Origin: an uncultured Erythrobacter sp.
Lineage (GTDB): Bacteria; Pseudomonadota; Alphaproteobacteria; Sphingomonadales; Sphingomonadaceae
NCBI GenBank assembly: GCA_947501005.1
Contig: CANMTU010000002.1
Coordinates: forward strand, 1 to 64,000
DNA length: 64,000 bases
Direction: 5' to 3'
Shown piece by piece: positions 16,317-25,028 of the stretch. Position 1 is the stretch's first letter; the number at the start of each line of letters is the position of its first letter. The notes below the pieces were generated by a model, which saw nothing but the letters and a program-made list of their open reading frames with translations, was not told the DNA's origin and did not search any database. The translations under genes were made by a program, and so were the position numbers.

Positions 16317-18398
16317 CTATTCGGCGGGTTCGAGGACGTCTTCGGGATGCTCGACGTCGAAGTCGTTGCCGTCGTCACCGAAGCCGTCGGCAGGATCGTC
16401 GTCGGGATCGACACCCTCGTCGTCCTTGTGGACACCCGTTTCGTCGTCATCCTCGTCGTCGAGCGAGTCTTCGAGGGCGGGGCGTTCGACGTCGAAGCGC
16501 ATCGCGTCGGGCACCCATGCAAGGGCAGCTTCCTTGGTGTCGGTTTCGGTGATTGCCTCTCCAGCGAAGAGCTTTTCGCAGGCCGAGGATACGTCCCCCT
16601 TCTTCGAAGCGCTGTAGCGCGCCGCGAGCGTCGTGCCGCCGATCTCGGTGAGCAGCGCGAGCAGGGTGCCCTTGGCGACGCGGTCGAAGAAGTTCGCCGA
16701 AGTCGGCCGCCACCATTGCGCGACGTCGATTTCGAGGATCGACGCGAGCCGCGCGTGCAGCGGGTTGGTCGTCGCCGAATACTCGGGCTTGGCCTCGAGC
16801 GAGCCCGCCACCATCAGCGCGAGCCAGGCCGCCTTGGCCTCGTCGTCGAGGGTGCGGAACGCCTCGAAACGCGCGGTCACGTCACCGGCCTCGGTCCAGC
16901 TCGCATCGAGCGCTTCGCGTGCCTGTTCGATCGCGATGCGGGCCTGGGTGGGCTCCATCTCGCTGCCGAGTGCCGGATCCTGTGGGCGCGATGCCTTCAT
17001 CGTCGTGCCGTAGCGATCGTAGCCGCGGTTCCCGTCGATCATTGCGAACAGAGCGTAATCGAGGGCGAGGGCGGGGTTTGCGAGGATCGAGGCGGCGAGG
17101 ATATCACGGCGCTGCATCGCCAGTTCGTCCGAGAGGCGCGCGCTCAACGGCTTGCCGCCGGGAGCGGTCGTCTCGGGTGCCGACAGTGCGCCGTTGCTCT
17201 TGATCGCGCCTCCGGTCGAGCCCTGATCGTCGTCCTCGCGGCGGATCGGCGTCTCGCTGAAGTAGCTGGTTTCCAGCTTCATCGAGCCGTCGGGTGCGAG
17301 GATGAGGAAGGTGCCGACCTGTGCCTTCAACTCGTCGGGCAGGATCGTTGGCCGATCGTTGAGCTCGTCGTACTCGGCGTCGAGCGTGCGGTACTCGTCC
17401 TCAAGGGTGGCGGCCGCCTCGTCCTCGACCTGGCCGCTGTCGATCTGCCCGGCGATCTCGTCCATGCGCTCAGCGATGGTGTCGATCCGCTGCTGCTCTT
17501 CGTCGGTAAACGAGACAGTGGGGAGACTGACCCGGTGAAGATCGGCGGTCGCGTTGTAGATATGCGAGCTGGCGATCGGACGGATCCAGGCAAGCCCGGT
17601 TTCCTCGCCGAGGCGCTGGGCTTCGGCTTCCATCAGCTTGCCGGCGAGCTCGCGCGCGATTTCGGGGTCCGTCCAACGGTCACCGTCCTCGCTGAACAGC
17701 TCGCGCTCGACGCTGCCGCCGGCGGCGACATAGGCGTCTTCGCCCACGAGGATTGCGATCGGATCGCTCGCCTTCAGCGCGTCGCCGGCGATCGACCGTC
17801 GAATTTGGTCGGGCGTGGTGTAGCTGTAATGGCCGTACTGTTCGAAGATCCGCACCTGTTTGGTGTGATCGTCGGTCGATGCGTAGGCCTTCGCCATGTC
17901 GAGGGTCATGTCGCCCTTGGCGAGGGCCTCGAACACGGGGTCTGCGAGCCCGGCGAGGCGCAGGCGTCCTTCAATGAACCGCCGGGTCTGCCCAAACCGC
18001 TTGGCCACCGCGTCGATGTCTCCGTCGACTCCCAGGAAGTGCTGGAAGGCCCGGCATTCCTCGGCGGGCGTGAGCTTGAGTTGGTGGAAGTTGGCGGCAA
18101 GCGAGGTCTCGCTCAGTTCGGCGTCCTCGGCCTTCACGACGAGGACCGGAACCTCGAAGGTCGCGGCGTCGATCGTTCCTTGTTCGGCGAGCAGGTTCAG
18201 CGCACGAAGCCGCCGTCCGCCGTCGAACACCTCGAAGCTGCCGCGCGGCTTCTTCACTGGCGTGGCGAGCAGGTTCTGCAGAACGCCGCGCGCCGCGATG
18301 TCGGCCGCCATGGAGGGAATGTTGAGCTTATCGTCCGACACGGTGCGGACGTTGATGGGCGAAAGCCGGAGCTTCGCCAGCGGGATCATCTGGTTCAT
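16317..18398 (-). CDS. Large ParB/KorB-like DNA-binding protein
   Basis: 693 residues from ATG 18398 with AGGAGA upstream. The N-terminus is a ParB/Srx-type domain (IPLAKLRLSPINVRTV, then FEVFDGGRRLRALNLL, then ELSETSLAANFHQLKLTPAEE) followed by an HTH region (AVAKRFGQTRRFIEGRLRLAGL). The remaining 450 residues are a helical region and a strongly acidic tail (DDEDDDETGVHKDDEG). It is distinct from the 327-residue ParB at 28.2 kb, so it is probably not the main partition protein; large ParB-like proteins of this kind often act as KorB-like global plasmid regulators. It is encoded beside ardC and the helicase giant. It is the leading candidate to bind the dispersed 16-bp palindromes, by inference only. 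Confidence 0.82.
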   Translation of the reverse strand: MNQMIPLAKLRLSPINVRTVSDDKLNIPSMAADIAARGVLQNLLATPVKKPRGSFEVFDGGRRLRALNLLAEQGTIDAATFEVPVLVVKAEDAELSETSLAANFHQLKLTPAEECRAFQHFLGVDGDIDAVAKRFGQTRRFIEGRLRLAGLADPVFEALAKGDMTLDMAKAYASTDDHTKQVRIFEQYGHYSYTTPDQIRRSIAGDALKASDPIAILVGEDAYVAAGGSVERELFSEDGDRWTDPEIARELAGKLMEAEAQRLGEETGLAWIRPIASSHIYNATADLHRVSLPTVSFTDEEQQRIDTIAERMDEIAGQIDSGQVEDEAAATLEDEYRTLDAEYDELNDRPTILPDELKAQVGTFLILAPDGSMKLETSYFSETPIRREDDDQGSTGGAIKSNGALSAPETTAPGGKPLSARLSDELAMQRRDILAASILANPALALDYALFAMIDGNRGYDRYGTTMKASRPQDPALGSEMEPTQARIAIEQAREALDASWTEAGDVTARFEAFRTLDDEAKAAWLALMVAGSLEAKPEYSATTNPLHARLASILEIDVAQWWRPTSANFFDRVAKGTLLALLTEIGGTTLAARYSASKKGDVSSACEKLFAGEAITETDTKEAALAWVPDAMRFDVERPALEDSLDDEDDDETGVHKDDEGVDPDDDPADGFGDDGNDFDVEHPEDVLEPAE

Positions 18399-18473
18399 GA
18401 CAACGTCTCCTGGTAGGAATGGACCGGCGAAATCCTCGCCGGACACCTTCTCCGGTCCTCCTTCCCTTTCTCT

Positions 18474-21400
18474 TCAGGCCGTCCCGGCCGCCGTTGAGGC
18501 GAGCAGGCGCGCGAGGATGTCGGGCACCTGGTCGACAGGGAGGAAAACCCGGGTGCGGTACGAAATCACCTCGGAGAAGCAGCCAAGGGACTTGAGCCAG
18601 GGGAGTTGCCTGGCCGGGGCCCCGACGATTTCCACACGTGTGGACGTGTTAACACGTGAACGCCTTAGTTCGCAGGGGAAGGGGTGCTGCAATGGAACGC
18701 TGGCGCCGCCCAAGACTGCGGCGGCGATCTGTTCGGGCGGCAGCGCGGCCGTCTGCTTGACCCCGAGCGTGGTAAGCAGCTTGGCGACGTCCTTCGGAAA
18801 AACGATGCGGCCGAGCCAGGATTGACCCTGCGCGTCGACGACCCGGTTGACCTCGAGATAATCGGAGGGGAGGGCGGACCAGATGGGCAACAGCAGCCCG
18901 GTCGCGAGCTGAATGGTCTCGTGATCGAGCCGGTTCTCGGCGTCGTCGGCCTCGGCCGCCCACGCCGCAGCGAAGACCGCCTCAGGGCAGGGCTCCCACG
19001 CGGATTCGAACATGTCATGTTCGCGGTGGTATTCGCGCCGGGTCGGACGTTGCAGCTCGATGCGCGGATGGGTCGTTCCGTCGTCGGTCATCTCGGACCG
19101 GGACTTCGTGCTGAGTGCGACCTTGCCCGATCGGGCGTTCTTGAGGAAGCGGGCGGAGGCGTCGCTCGCCGCGAGCCGCATCACCCGCTCGAGGGGTACG
19201 GGATGCCGGCGTCGGGCCATCTCGATCGTCAACAAGTGCGAGGTCGCGCCGCTGACCGGATCGGTGCACAGCAACGTATCGTCGATGATGGTGGCGGTCT
19301 CGACCGGCATGGTCTCGACTCCGACATCGAGCGTGCCCGCTTCCCGAGCGGCGGAAACCCTCGTTTCGACGAGTGACAGAAATTCGTCGAAGATGAGGTT
19401 CTGCAGGCCGATCGGCAGGGCGAGGATGCGGTTCAGCCAGCGCTGGATCGGCGGCAGATCCTCTTTCAGGATGCCGTCGGTATCGGTCAGCTCGAGCCCG
19501 GTGCGTTCCTCGAACTCGGAGAAGCTGACACTGGTGAGCTTGCCGCTAACGAGCAGGTGAAACCAGGTGACCAGCGCCGCCTTGGCGTAATCGCTTTCGA
19601 GATTATCGGCGGGATCGAACAGGTTTTGGCCACCGGTCTGCCGCTGGCCGCGGGTCAGTGCGCCCAGACTGTCGAGACGACGGGCGATGGTCGAGGTGAA
19701 GCGCAACTCGCCCTTGCAGGAAGTCGTGACGGGCCGGAACAGGGGCGCGGAAGCCTGATGAGTGCGGTGGGTGCGCCCGAGGCCCTGGATCGCCCTGTCG
19801 GCCCGCCAGCCCGGCTCCAGGAGGAGATGGACACGCTGCTGCTGGTTGGGGACGTCGAGGCTGGCGTGGTAGGAGCGCCCCGTGCCGCCCGCATCCGAGA
19901 AAATGAGGATGCGCTTGGTGCCTTCCATGAAGGCGGCCGCGTCGGCCTGGGTCGACCGCGTGGTGCGGGTTTCGAGCTTCTGGCCGCCGCGGCCGGTGGG
20001 AACGAGCCGCTTGGAGCGTCCGGTCACCTCGGCGACGTTTTCGTGCCCGAAGCGCTCGAGGATCGCGTCCAGCGCAGCCTTGATCGGGGGGAGGGCGCAC
20101 AAGTGCTCGATCAGCTCGGCCCGCTTGGCCTCCGCCTCGGGATTGACGACGGGGTTGCCGGCAGCGTCGAACATCGGCCGCGAGCGGACCTCGCCCGTAT
20201 CGTCGGTGTAGGTCTCCATCTGCCGTGTCGGGAAGGCGCGGGTCAGATAGTCGATGACGTACTCGACCGGGCTCAATTCCAGTTCCGGATCGGCCCGTTC
20301 CTCGGGCGAGAGTTCGGCCAGGCGGCGATTGAGGATGGATTCCGCCGTGGTGACGAGCTGCAGCACCACCGACGTGCCGTCGGCTATGTGCTGTTCGACC
20401 GCGGCGATGACGGTCGGCAGCTTCATGGAAAGGAGCACTTGTCCGAAGAAACGCTGCTTCGTGCTTTCGAACCGGGATCGCGCGGCCGCCTTGGCCCCGG
20501 AGTTGAGTGTGGAGCCGTCGAGCTCGTCGACGACGCCGGTCAGCTCCAGCGCCGCTTCCATGTTTCGGTGGATGATGGCCCAGGCATCGGCGTAGGTGTC
20601 GTAGATTGCGATCTGCTCGTCGGTCAGTTCGTGTCGCAGAATCTCGTACTCTACCCCGGCGAATGAGAGCGCTCGCGCCATGTAGAGACCAGTCGCCTTG
20701 AGATCGCGGGCGACCAGCTCCATGGCGGCGATCCCGCCCTGACGGATCTCGGAGATGAAAGCCTCGCGGTTGGCGAACGCGGTTTCCGGGCCCCACAGGC
20801 CGAGCCGGACGGCGTAGGCAAGGTTGTTGACTTCGGAGGCCCCGGTCGCGGATGCGTAAAGCACGCGCGCGCCTGGTAACCGGTTCTGGAGCAGCACCCC
20901 GGCGATCCCCTGTTGCGAGCCCTTCTTGGTGCCCCCAATCCCCCTTCCAGAGGCGCCTTCGCCACCGGCGACACCGCCCATTTCGTGCGCCTCGTCAAAC
21001 GCGATGACCCCCTCGAACCCCTCACCGGCCCACTGGATGATCTGCTCAAGACGGCTCGCGTCGCCCCGCATCGAGCGCAGCGTGGGATAGCTGACGAACA
21101 GCACGCCTTCGTCGAGCGTGATGGGCTGGTCGATCTTCCAGCACGAAAGCGACTGCACGTCGGCGGCGATCCCGCCAAGCGCCGTCCAGTCCCGGCGAGC
21201 GTCCTCGAGGAGCGGTTCGTTCTTCGAGACCCAGATGGCGCGGCGGCGGCCCTGCAGCCAGTTGTCGAGCACTACGGCGGCGATCTGGCGCCCCTTGCCG
21301 GCGCCGGTGCCGTCGCCGAGGAAGAAGCCCTTGCGATAGCGGACACCGTCCGCGTCGAGGAGAAGACCGACGCCCTCCTTGTCGGGGCGGAAGCTCCCCG

Positions 21401-22727
21401 GGAGCCACTGGCTCCACGCGCTGCCGGCATAGACCACGGTTTCGAGCTGCGAAGCCGACAACATGCGTTCGCTGACCGTGCGCTCGGGCAGGTGAGGGAT
21501 GTGGTTTGGAATTGGGGCGGGGATTGAGCCCATTGCCACCGACTCGACCAGCGCCGTGGGATGCTCTCCGGCCGCGGAGAAGATGATCCGGCTTGGCCGG
21601 TAGGGAAGATAGACGCCGGTTTGTTCGAGCAGGGCTGCAGGCGCCTCCAGGGCCTCGTAGGCGACGGGCAGGATGTCGTTGCGGACCGGGGCCCGGAAGA
21701 CTCGGGGAGCGGCCACCTTGGCCTTGCGCGCGCTGCCGAAAAGCGAAACGCCCCTGGGCGAAGCGGCGGTCGGTTGGAGTTCGGGGATGATGGCGCTTCG
21801 CGGCGTCGACGCCACACAGTCGAGAAGCTCGGCCGTGGTGGTGCGCTGGAAGGTGGAGGGCAGTTGTCCGCCCGGGATCTTGTCCAGCACGTAGAGACGC
21901 ACGGCGATCCCGGTTCCGTGCTTGGCATAGGCGCGCTCGAGGCGGATCGAGGTTCGGACGGTCACGGGTGCGAGCGTGTTGCGGAAGATTTCGTCCATTT
22001 TCGCCGACGGAGCGAACCAGTCCGGCATGATCGCTACGATGCGGCCACCGCCCCGGAGATGCCGGATCGCCGCGTTAAGATGGCGGACCGCGGCCAGGTG
22101 ATCGCCGCCACGCCCGAGCGAGCGCGAAAATGGAGGATTCAACAGGATCAGGGTTGGCCGGTCGGCACCGGCCAGCGTGCTGGCGATCGAGGCTCCATCG
22201 TGCCCGGTAACGCGCTGTTTGAAGCTGTCCTCAAGGCGTTCGCGCCGCGCCGGATCGAGTTCATTGAGACTGAGGTCGCGCACGCGCGGCAGCAACGCGA
22301 CGAGAAGGCCATTGCCGGCGCTCGGTTCGAGCACGATATCATCGGCCTGGGGCTGCGCCATGAAGACGGCGAAGGCCGCGAGGTCGATCGGCGTTGAGAA
22401 TTGTTGCCAGTCGAGCTGCTCCTCGCTGCGCACGGTCTGGGTCGGCATGCGGGCGGCGAGATCGATGGCCGTCTCGACGTCGCCGGACGTGATGGCGGAG
22501 CGCGGTTCGGCGCGGAGGGAAAGGGCGAGGGCGTGCTCGAGCGCCTCAAAGCTGTCGCGCTGGGTCCATTTGCCCTGCGCATCGGTGCCGCCGTGGGCCG
22601 AGGTCATCGCGGCGTTGAGGACGGAGCGCGTGATCGCTTCGCCCGAAGCGATGCGGTCGGCCAGCGAGCTTGCGGCGGCGAGCGAGGGCGAGCGGCGCTG
22701 TTCGGCCGCGTCGAAGAGATCGGACAT
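18474..22727 (-). CDS. Methyltransferase-fold / Strawberry-notch helicase fusion protein
   Basis: A 1417-residue protein. Residues about 110-280 form an adenine-methyltransferase-like fold with motif I VLEPSAGNGLL and the catalytic-type NPPF (about 197-200). An SF2 helicase of the Strawberry-notch class follows: Walker A GDGTGAGKGRQ (about 471-481), DEAH-type box FDEAHEMGG (about 577), and a C-terminal SNO domain with FSDAGGTGRSYHAS and GLGRTHRTHQA. It may modify and remodel incoming plasmid DNA; the true role of this conserved plasmid giant is not settled. ATG 22727 begins MSDLFDAAEQRR. A palindrome (site D) sits in the last 180 bases of coding sequence. Confidence 0.88.
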   Translation of the reverse strand: MSDLFDAAEQRRSPSLAAASSLADRIASGEAITRSVLNAAMTSAHGGTDAQGKWTQRDSFEALEHALALSLRAEPRSAITSGDVETAIDLAARMPTQTVRSEEQLDWQQFSTPIDLAAFAVFMAQPQADDIVLEPSAGNGLLVALLPRVRDLSLNELDPARRERLEDSFKQRVTGHDGASIASTLAGADRPTLILLNPPFSRSLGRGGDHLAAVRHLNAAIRHLRGGGRIVAIMPDWFAPSAKMDEIFRNTLAPVTVRTSIRLERAYAKHGTGIAVRLYVLDKIPGGQLPSTFQRTTTAELLDCVASTPRSAIIPELQPTAASPRGVSLFGSARKAKVAAPRVFRAPVRNDILPVAYEALEAPAALLEQTGVYLPYRPSRIIFSAAGEHPTALVESVAMGSIPAPIPNHIPHLPERTVSERMLSASQLETVVYAGSAWSQWLPGSFRPDKEGVGLLLDADGVRYRKGFFLGDGTGAGKGRQIAAVVLDNWLQGRRRAIWVSKNEPLLEDARRDWTALGGIAADVQSLSCWKIDQPITLDEGVLFVSYPTLRSMRGDASRLEQIIQWAGEGFEGVIAFDEAHEMGGVAGGEGASGRGIGGTKKGSQQGIAGVLLQNRLPGARVLYASATGASEVNNLAYAVRLGLWGPETAFANREAFISEIRQGGIAAMELVARDLKATGLYMARALSFAGVEYEILRHELTDEQIAIYDTYADAWAIIHRNMEAALELTGVVDELDGSTLNSGAKAAARSRFESTKQRFFGQVLLSMKLPTVIAAVEQHIADGTSVVLQLVTTAESILNRRLAELSPEERADPELELSPVEYVIDYLTRAFPTRQMETYTDDTGEVRSRPMFDAAGNPVVNPEAEAKRAELIEHLCALPPIKAALDAILERFGHENVAEVTGRSKRLVPTGRGGQKLETRTTRSTQADAAAFMEGTKRILIFSDAGGTGRSYHASLDVPNQQQRVHLLLEPGWRADRAIQGLGRTHRTHQASAPLFRPVTTSCKGELRFTSTIARRLDSLGALTRGQRQTGGQNLFDPADNLESDYAKAALVTWFHLLVSGKLTSVSFSEFEERTGLELTDTDGILKEDLPPIQRWLNRILALPIGLQNLIFDEFLSLVETRVSAAREAGTLDVGVETMPVETATIIDDTLLCTDPVSGATSHLLTIEMARRRHPVPLERVMRLAASDASARFLKNARSGKVALSTKSRSEMTDDGTTHPRIELQRPTRREYHREHDMFESAWEPCPEAVFAAAWAAEADDAENRLDHETIQLATGLLLPIWSALPSDYLEVNRVVDAQGQSWLGRIVFPKDVAKLLTTLGVKQTAALPPEQIAAAVLGGASVPLQHPFPCELRRSRVNTSTRVEIVGAPARQLPWLKSLGCFSEVISYRTRVFLPVDQVPDILARLLASTAAGTA
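18632..18658. repeat. Double palindrome CCACACGTGTGG + ACGTGT-TA-ACACGT (site D)
   Basis: A perfect 12-bp palindrome (18632-18643) abuts a perfect ACGTGT-TA-ACACGT dyad (18644-18657), giving two tandem binding-site-like elements. They lie in the 3' coding end of the helicase gene, about 245 bases ahead of the ParB-like gene start. Confidence 0.7.
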
Positions 22728-22794
22728 GATGGGGACTCCTGGGTCGGCCGAGTGCCAATAACACCGGGCTCATGATCCCCGTTCCCTCTCCCCT

Positions 22795-23634
22795 TTACTG
22801 GTCCTCCAAGACGTCGGCCCAATCGCCGTAACGTTCCGGGGGCGGCATGCGACGGACGGCGAAGCCTTGGCTCTCATAAATTTGCAGGGCGCCCTCCCCA
22901 GCCCTGTGGCCGACGGCGCCGTTATCCTCGGCCAGGATGACCGATGTGACACTTTTGGGTAGCGCGAGTGCACCCAGACGCTTCGCGCCCAGCGAGGCCC
23001 AGCACGGAATCCCTTGAAGTTGGGTGAAGGCGGCGGCAGTTTCGAAGCCCTCAGCGATCGCGACCGTGTCTTCGGTCGGGGTGCCGCGCCAGCTGCCGGC
23101 GCCGGTTTCGCCGAGCAACATCTTGTCTGTGTAGCCGCCATGCTCGAGATCAAGAAAGGTCCGCTGGACCGCGGTTATGCCGGCGTCGTTGCGCACGCCA
23201 ATGAGCAAGGCTGGCAAGAAGGCCGTCAGCGGCTTGCGGCCTTTTGGGCAGCGCGGATGATAGCGCAAGTCGACAAAATCGAGCGCGAGCGAACGGCTCT
23301 GAAGATAGTGTTCGGCCGGCGTGCCACACACCGCCCTCCCCTCCCCCCATATTCTGGCTACGAGGGCACCCGGTTCTAAGGCAATCGGGATCTTGGGAAT
23401 GGGATAGTTCTTGTCGGATTTGATCAGCCGGAGCTCGCGTAGGACGGTCTCGGATGAACACCCGGCGAAACAATGAACGAGAATGCCCTTGTCACCTTGA
23501 CGCAACGATAGGCTAGCCGTTGAGTCGGCGTGGCCGGGGCATCGGCACATGGCCGTTCTGCCAAGCCAGCGTCCCCCGAGGGTACCGACCAGATTCACGA
23601 GGTCCGAAGTCGGCTGAAGAGCAGTGATGGGCAT
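22795..23634 (-). CDS. Toprim-domain plasmid primase-like protein
   Basis: 279 residues. The N-terminus has a zinc-finger pattern (CRCPGHADST...HCFAGCS) like DnaG/TraC-type primases; the C-terminal half is a Toprim domain with VAIAEGFETAAAFTQ (Glu) and VILAEDNGAVGH (Asp). It likely primes the complementary strand of transferred DNA or acts in plasmid replication. It lacks a fused helicase, which would have to come from another protein. It lies upstream of the helicase giant in the same leftward series and is divergent from the lytic transglycosylase. Confidence 0.82.
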   Translation of the reverse strand: MPITALQPTSDLVNLVGTLGGRWLGRTAMCRCPGHADSTASLSLRQGDKGILVHCFAGCSSETVLRELRLIKSDKNYPIPKIPIALEPGALVARIWGEGRAVCGTPAEHYLQSRSLALDFVDLRYHPRCPKGRKPLTAFLPALLIGVRNDAGITAVQRTFLDLEHGGYTDKMLLGETGAGSWRGTPTEDTVAIAEGFETAAAFTQLQGIPCWASLGAKRLGALALPKSVTSVILAEDNGAVGHRAGEGALQIYESQGFAVRRMPPPERYGDWADVLEDQ

Positions 23635-23705
23635 ACCCAGTTCCTTTCCCTCGTTCTACCCCCCTCCCCTCTTTTGAATGCGCCGCGAACGGCAAGTCAG
23701 ACCCG

Positions 23706-23728
23706 AACTCCTCCTGGTAGGAGTTTTT
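23706..23728 (+). terminator. Intrinsic terminator-like hairpin in transglycosylase leader
   Basis: A perfect 7-bp stem (AACTCCT / AGGAGTT, loop CCTGGT) followed by a T run lies 58 bases before the transglycosylase start on the same strand. No rightward gene precedes it, so it may work as an attenuator. A second hairpin (GAGGCC-TTTT-GGCCTT) directly precedes the GGAGGG ribosome site. Confidence 0.5.
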
Positions 23729-23785
23729 CTCCGGATTGACGGGGCATCCAATCCGAGGCCTTTTGGCCTTTCGGAGGGCGGTGTT

Positions 23786-24664
23786 ATGAAGCGGATACTT
23801 GCGAGCCTCGGCGCGATGTTTGCGATGACCGCACCTGTTTCTGCGCGGCAGGTCGAACTTCTAAACTTCGGGGCGCCGAGCCCCGATGTAGTCCTGCATG
23901 TCGGGGGGCCAGTTGCTCGCCAACAGGTGGCTGGGTCCGAGGCCGACGTGGAAAACGTTCTAACCGCAGAATTTGGCAAGTTTGGCATAGAATTGGCGGG
24001 CGCACCGCTTCATCCGACGGTGTCGCGCATAGATGTGCCGATGTGGATGCGGACGGGTAAAGCCGCTGGCGCAAGTAGGATAGCCTGGCCCGGCGGCAAC
24101 CGATCGTTCGACGAAACTTGCGCTCCTCCCCTCTTCCGCCCTCGCCGGGATCTCGGTTTCAGAACCGAACAGCGGCGCGCTGCGCTCTATCCGCTGGTGT
24201 CGGCGATCGCATGCGAGCATGGATTACCTGTTGGACTGTTCGATGCGCTGATCGCGCAGGAGAGCCGCTACCGGCTCGATGCGCTCTCTCCGGCAGGGGC
24301 GATGGGGTTGGCGCAACTGATGCCCGATACAGCACGGTACCTGAGGGTCCACAACCCGTGGGATGCAATAGACAATCTTCGTGGCGGTGCCCGTTACCTG
24401 CGCGAACAGCTCGACGAGTTTGGGCGGGTCGATCTGGCCCTCGCCGCGTACAATGCCGGACCCGGCCGCGTGCGCGCTCGACGCAGAGTGCCGCGGATCA
24501 CGGAGACAATCGATTATGTTTCGAAGATTACTGCGGCCTGGAGCAGATTGATGAGCCACGAAACGACCTTGATCAACGCAGGAACGCCCGCTCAGCGCCC
24601 CGGCCCGCTCCGCCAAACCGCGGTGCTGACCTATACGTCGCCAAGCGCCCCAAACCCTAAGTGA
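23786..24664 (+). CDS. Lytic transglycosylase (conjugation-associated, SLT family)
   Basis: 292 residues from ATG 23786, which has GGAGGG upstream and begins a signal peptide (KRILASLGAMFAMTAPVSA). The SLT domain in the C-terminal half shows the catalytic Glu in ALIAQESRYRLDALS, then AGAMGLAQLMPDTA and ALAAYNAGPGRV. The enzyme cleaves peptidoglycan in the periplasm to let the transfer apparatus through, the VirB1/TraB-associated role. It is the only rightward gene between 13.1 and 26.8 kb, and its leader contains terminator-like hairpins, so it may be separately controlled. Confidence 0.88.
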   Translation: MKRILASLGAMFAMTAPVSARQVELLNFGAPSPDVVLHVGGPVARQQVAGSEADVENVLTAEFGKFGIELAGAPLHPTVSRIDVPMWMRTGKAAGASRIAWPGGNRSFDETCAPPLFRPRRDLGFRTEQRRAALYPLVSAIACEHGLPVGLFDALIAQESRYRLDALSPAGAMGLAQLMPDTARYLRVHNPWDAIDNLRGGARYLREQLDEFGRVDLALAAYNAGPGRVRARRRVPRITETIDYVSKITAAWSRLMSHETTLINAGTPAQRPGPLRQTAVLTYTSPSAPNPK

Positions 24665-25028
24665 ATGAGCGAACAGGGCGGCGATTAGCAGTGCGACCGC
24701 AGCCCCGGTAAGAAATTGACTTGCCATCGTCACCAGAGCCTCGGGACGGCCAGTGCCCTTATCCTTCCAGCTGTCGAACGAAAGGGGCCATCCCGCCAGT
24801 CAGCACCTTAACCCCGGTTTTTATCGTCGCAGCGGCAGCGCAAATTGCGGTGACCAAGCCGACGCCGACATATAGCGAAAGACAGGCTTGACAGGTCTCG
24901 ATCGGCATGGCGCGTATCAATCTTCGGGTCGATACAAACCGCCTTAGTTGAAATTGGTTGCAAGCCTATGTGCAAACCGGCCCCCTACCCTTTCTTGGGG
25001 GCCCGTCGCGAGGTCGCCGTCTTCATGG
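24665..25028. other. 364-base gap between transglycosylase and repA
   Basis: No confident gene. On the minus strand it holds a 49-codon ORF with a hydrophobic stretch and, after it, the start of a longer hydrophobic ORF (24733 leftward) that runs antisense through the transglycosylase gene. No terminator with a T run was recognised. Confidence 0.4.
24759..24908 (-). CDS. Possible small membrane protein (49 aa)
   Basis: An ORF below the track's length limit, with one hydrophobic span (SLYVGVGLVTAICAAAATI) and two Cys near the start (ETCQACL). The ribosome site is weak. It is downstream of repA on the same strand, and an ORF beginning ASQFLTGAAVALLIAALFAHSL follows after a GAGG site. Both could encode small plasmid membrane proteins, but there is no homology evidence, so this is tentative. 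Confidence 0.25.
   Translation of the reverse strand: MPIETCQACLSLYVGVGLVTAICAAAATIKTGVKVLTGGMAPFVRQLEG

Noticed and set aside
16227-18416. 729-residue plus-strand ORF
   Set aside because: Antisense of the ParB-like gene, whose frame has clear ParB motifs and a ribosome site.
24224-24733. 169-residue minus-strand ORF starting MTMASQFLTGAAV
   Set aside because: The first 35 residues look like a membrane segment with a GAGG site, but the remainder is antisense of the SLT domain; not supported as a full gene.
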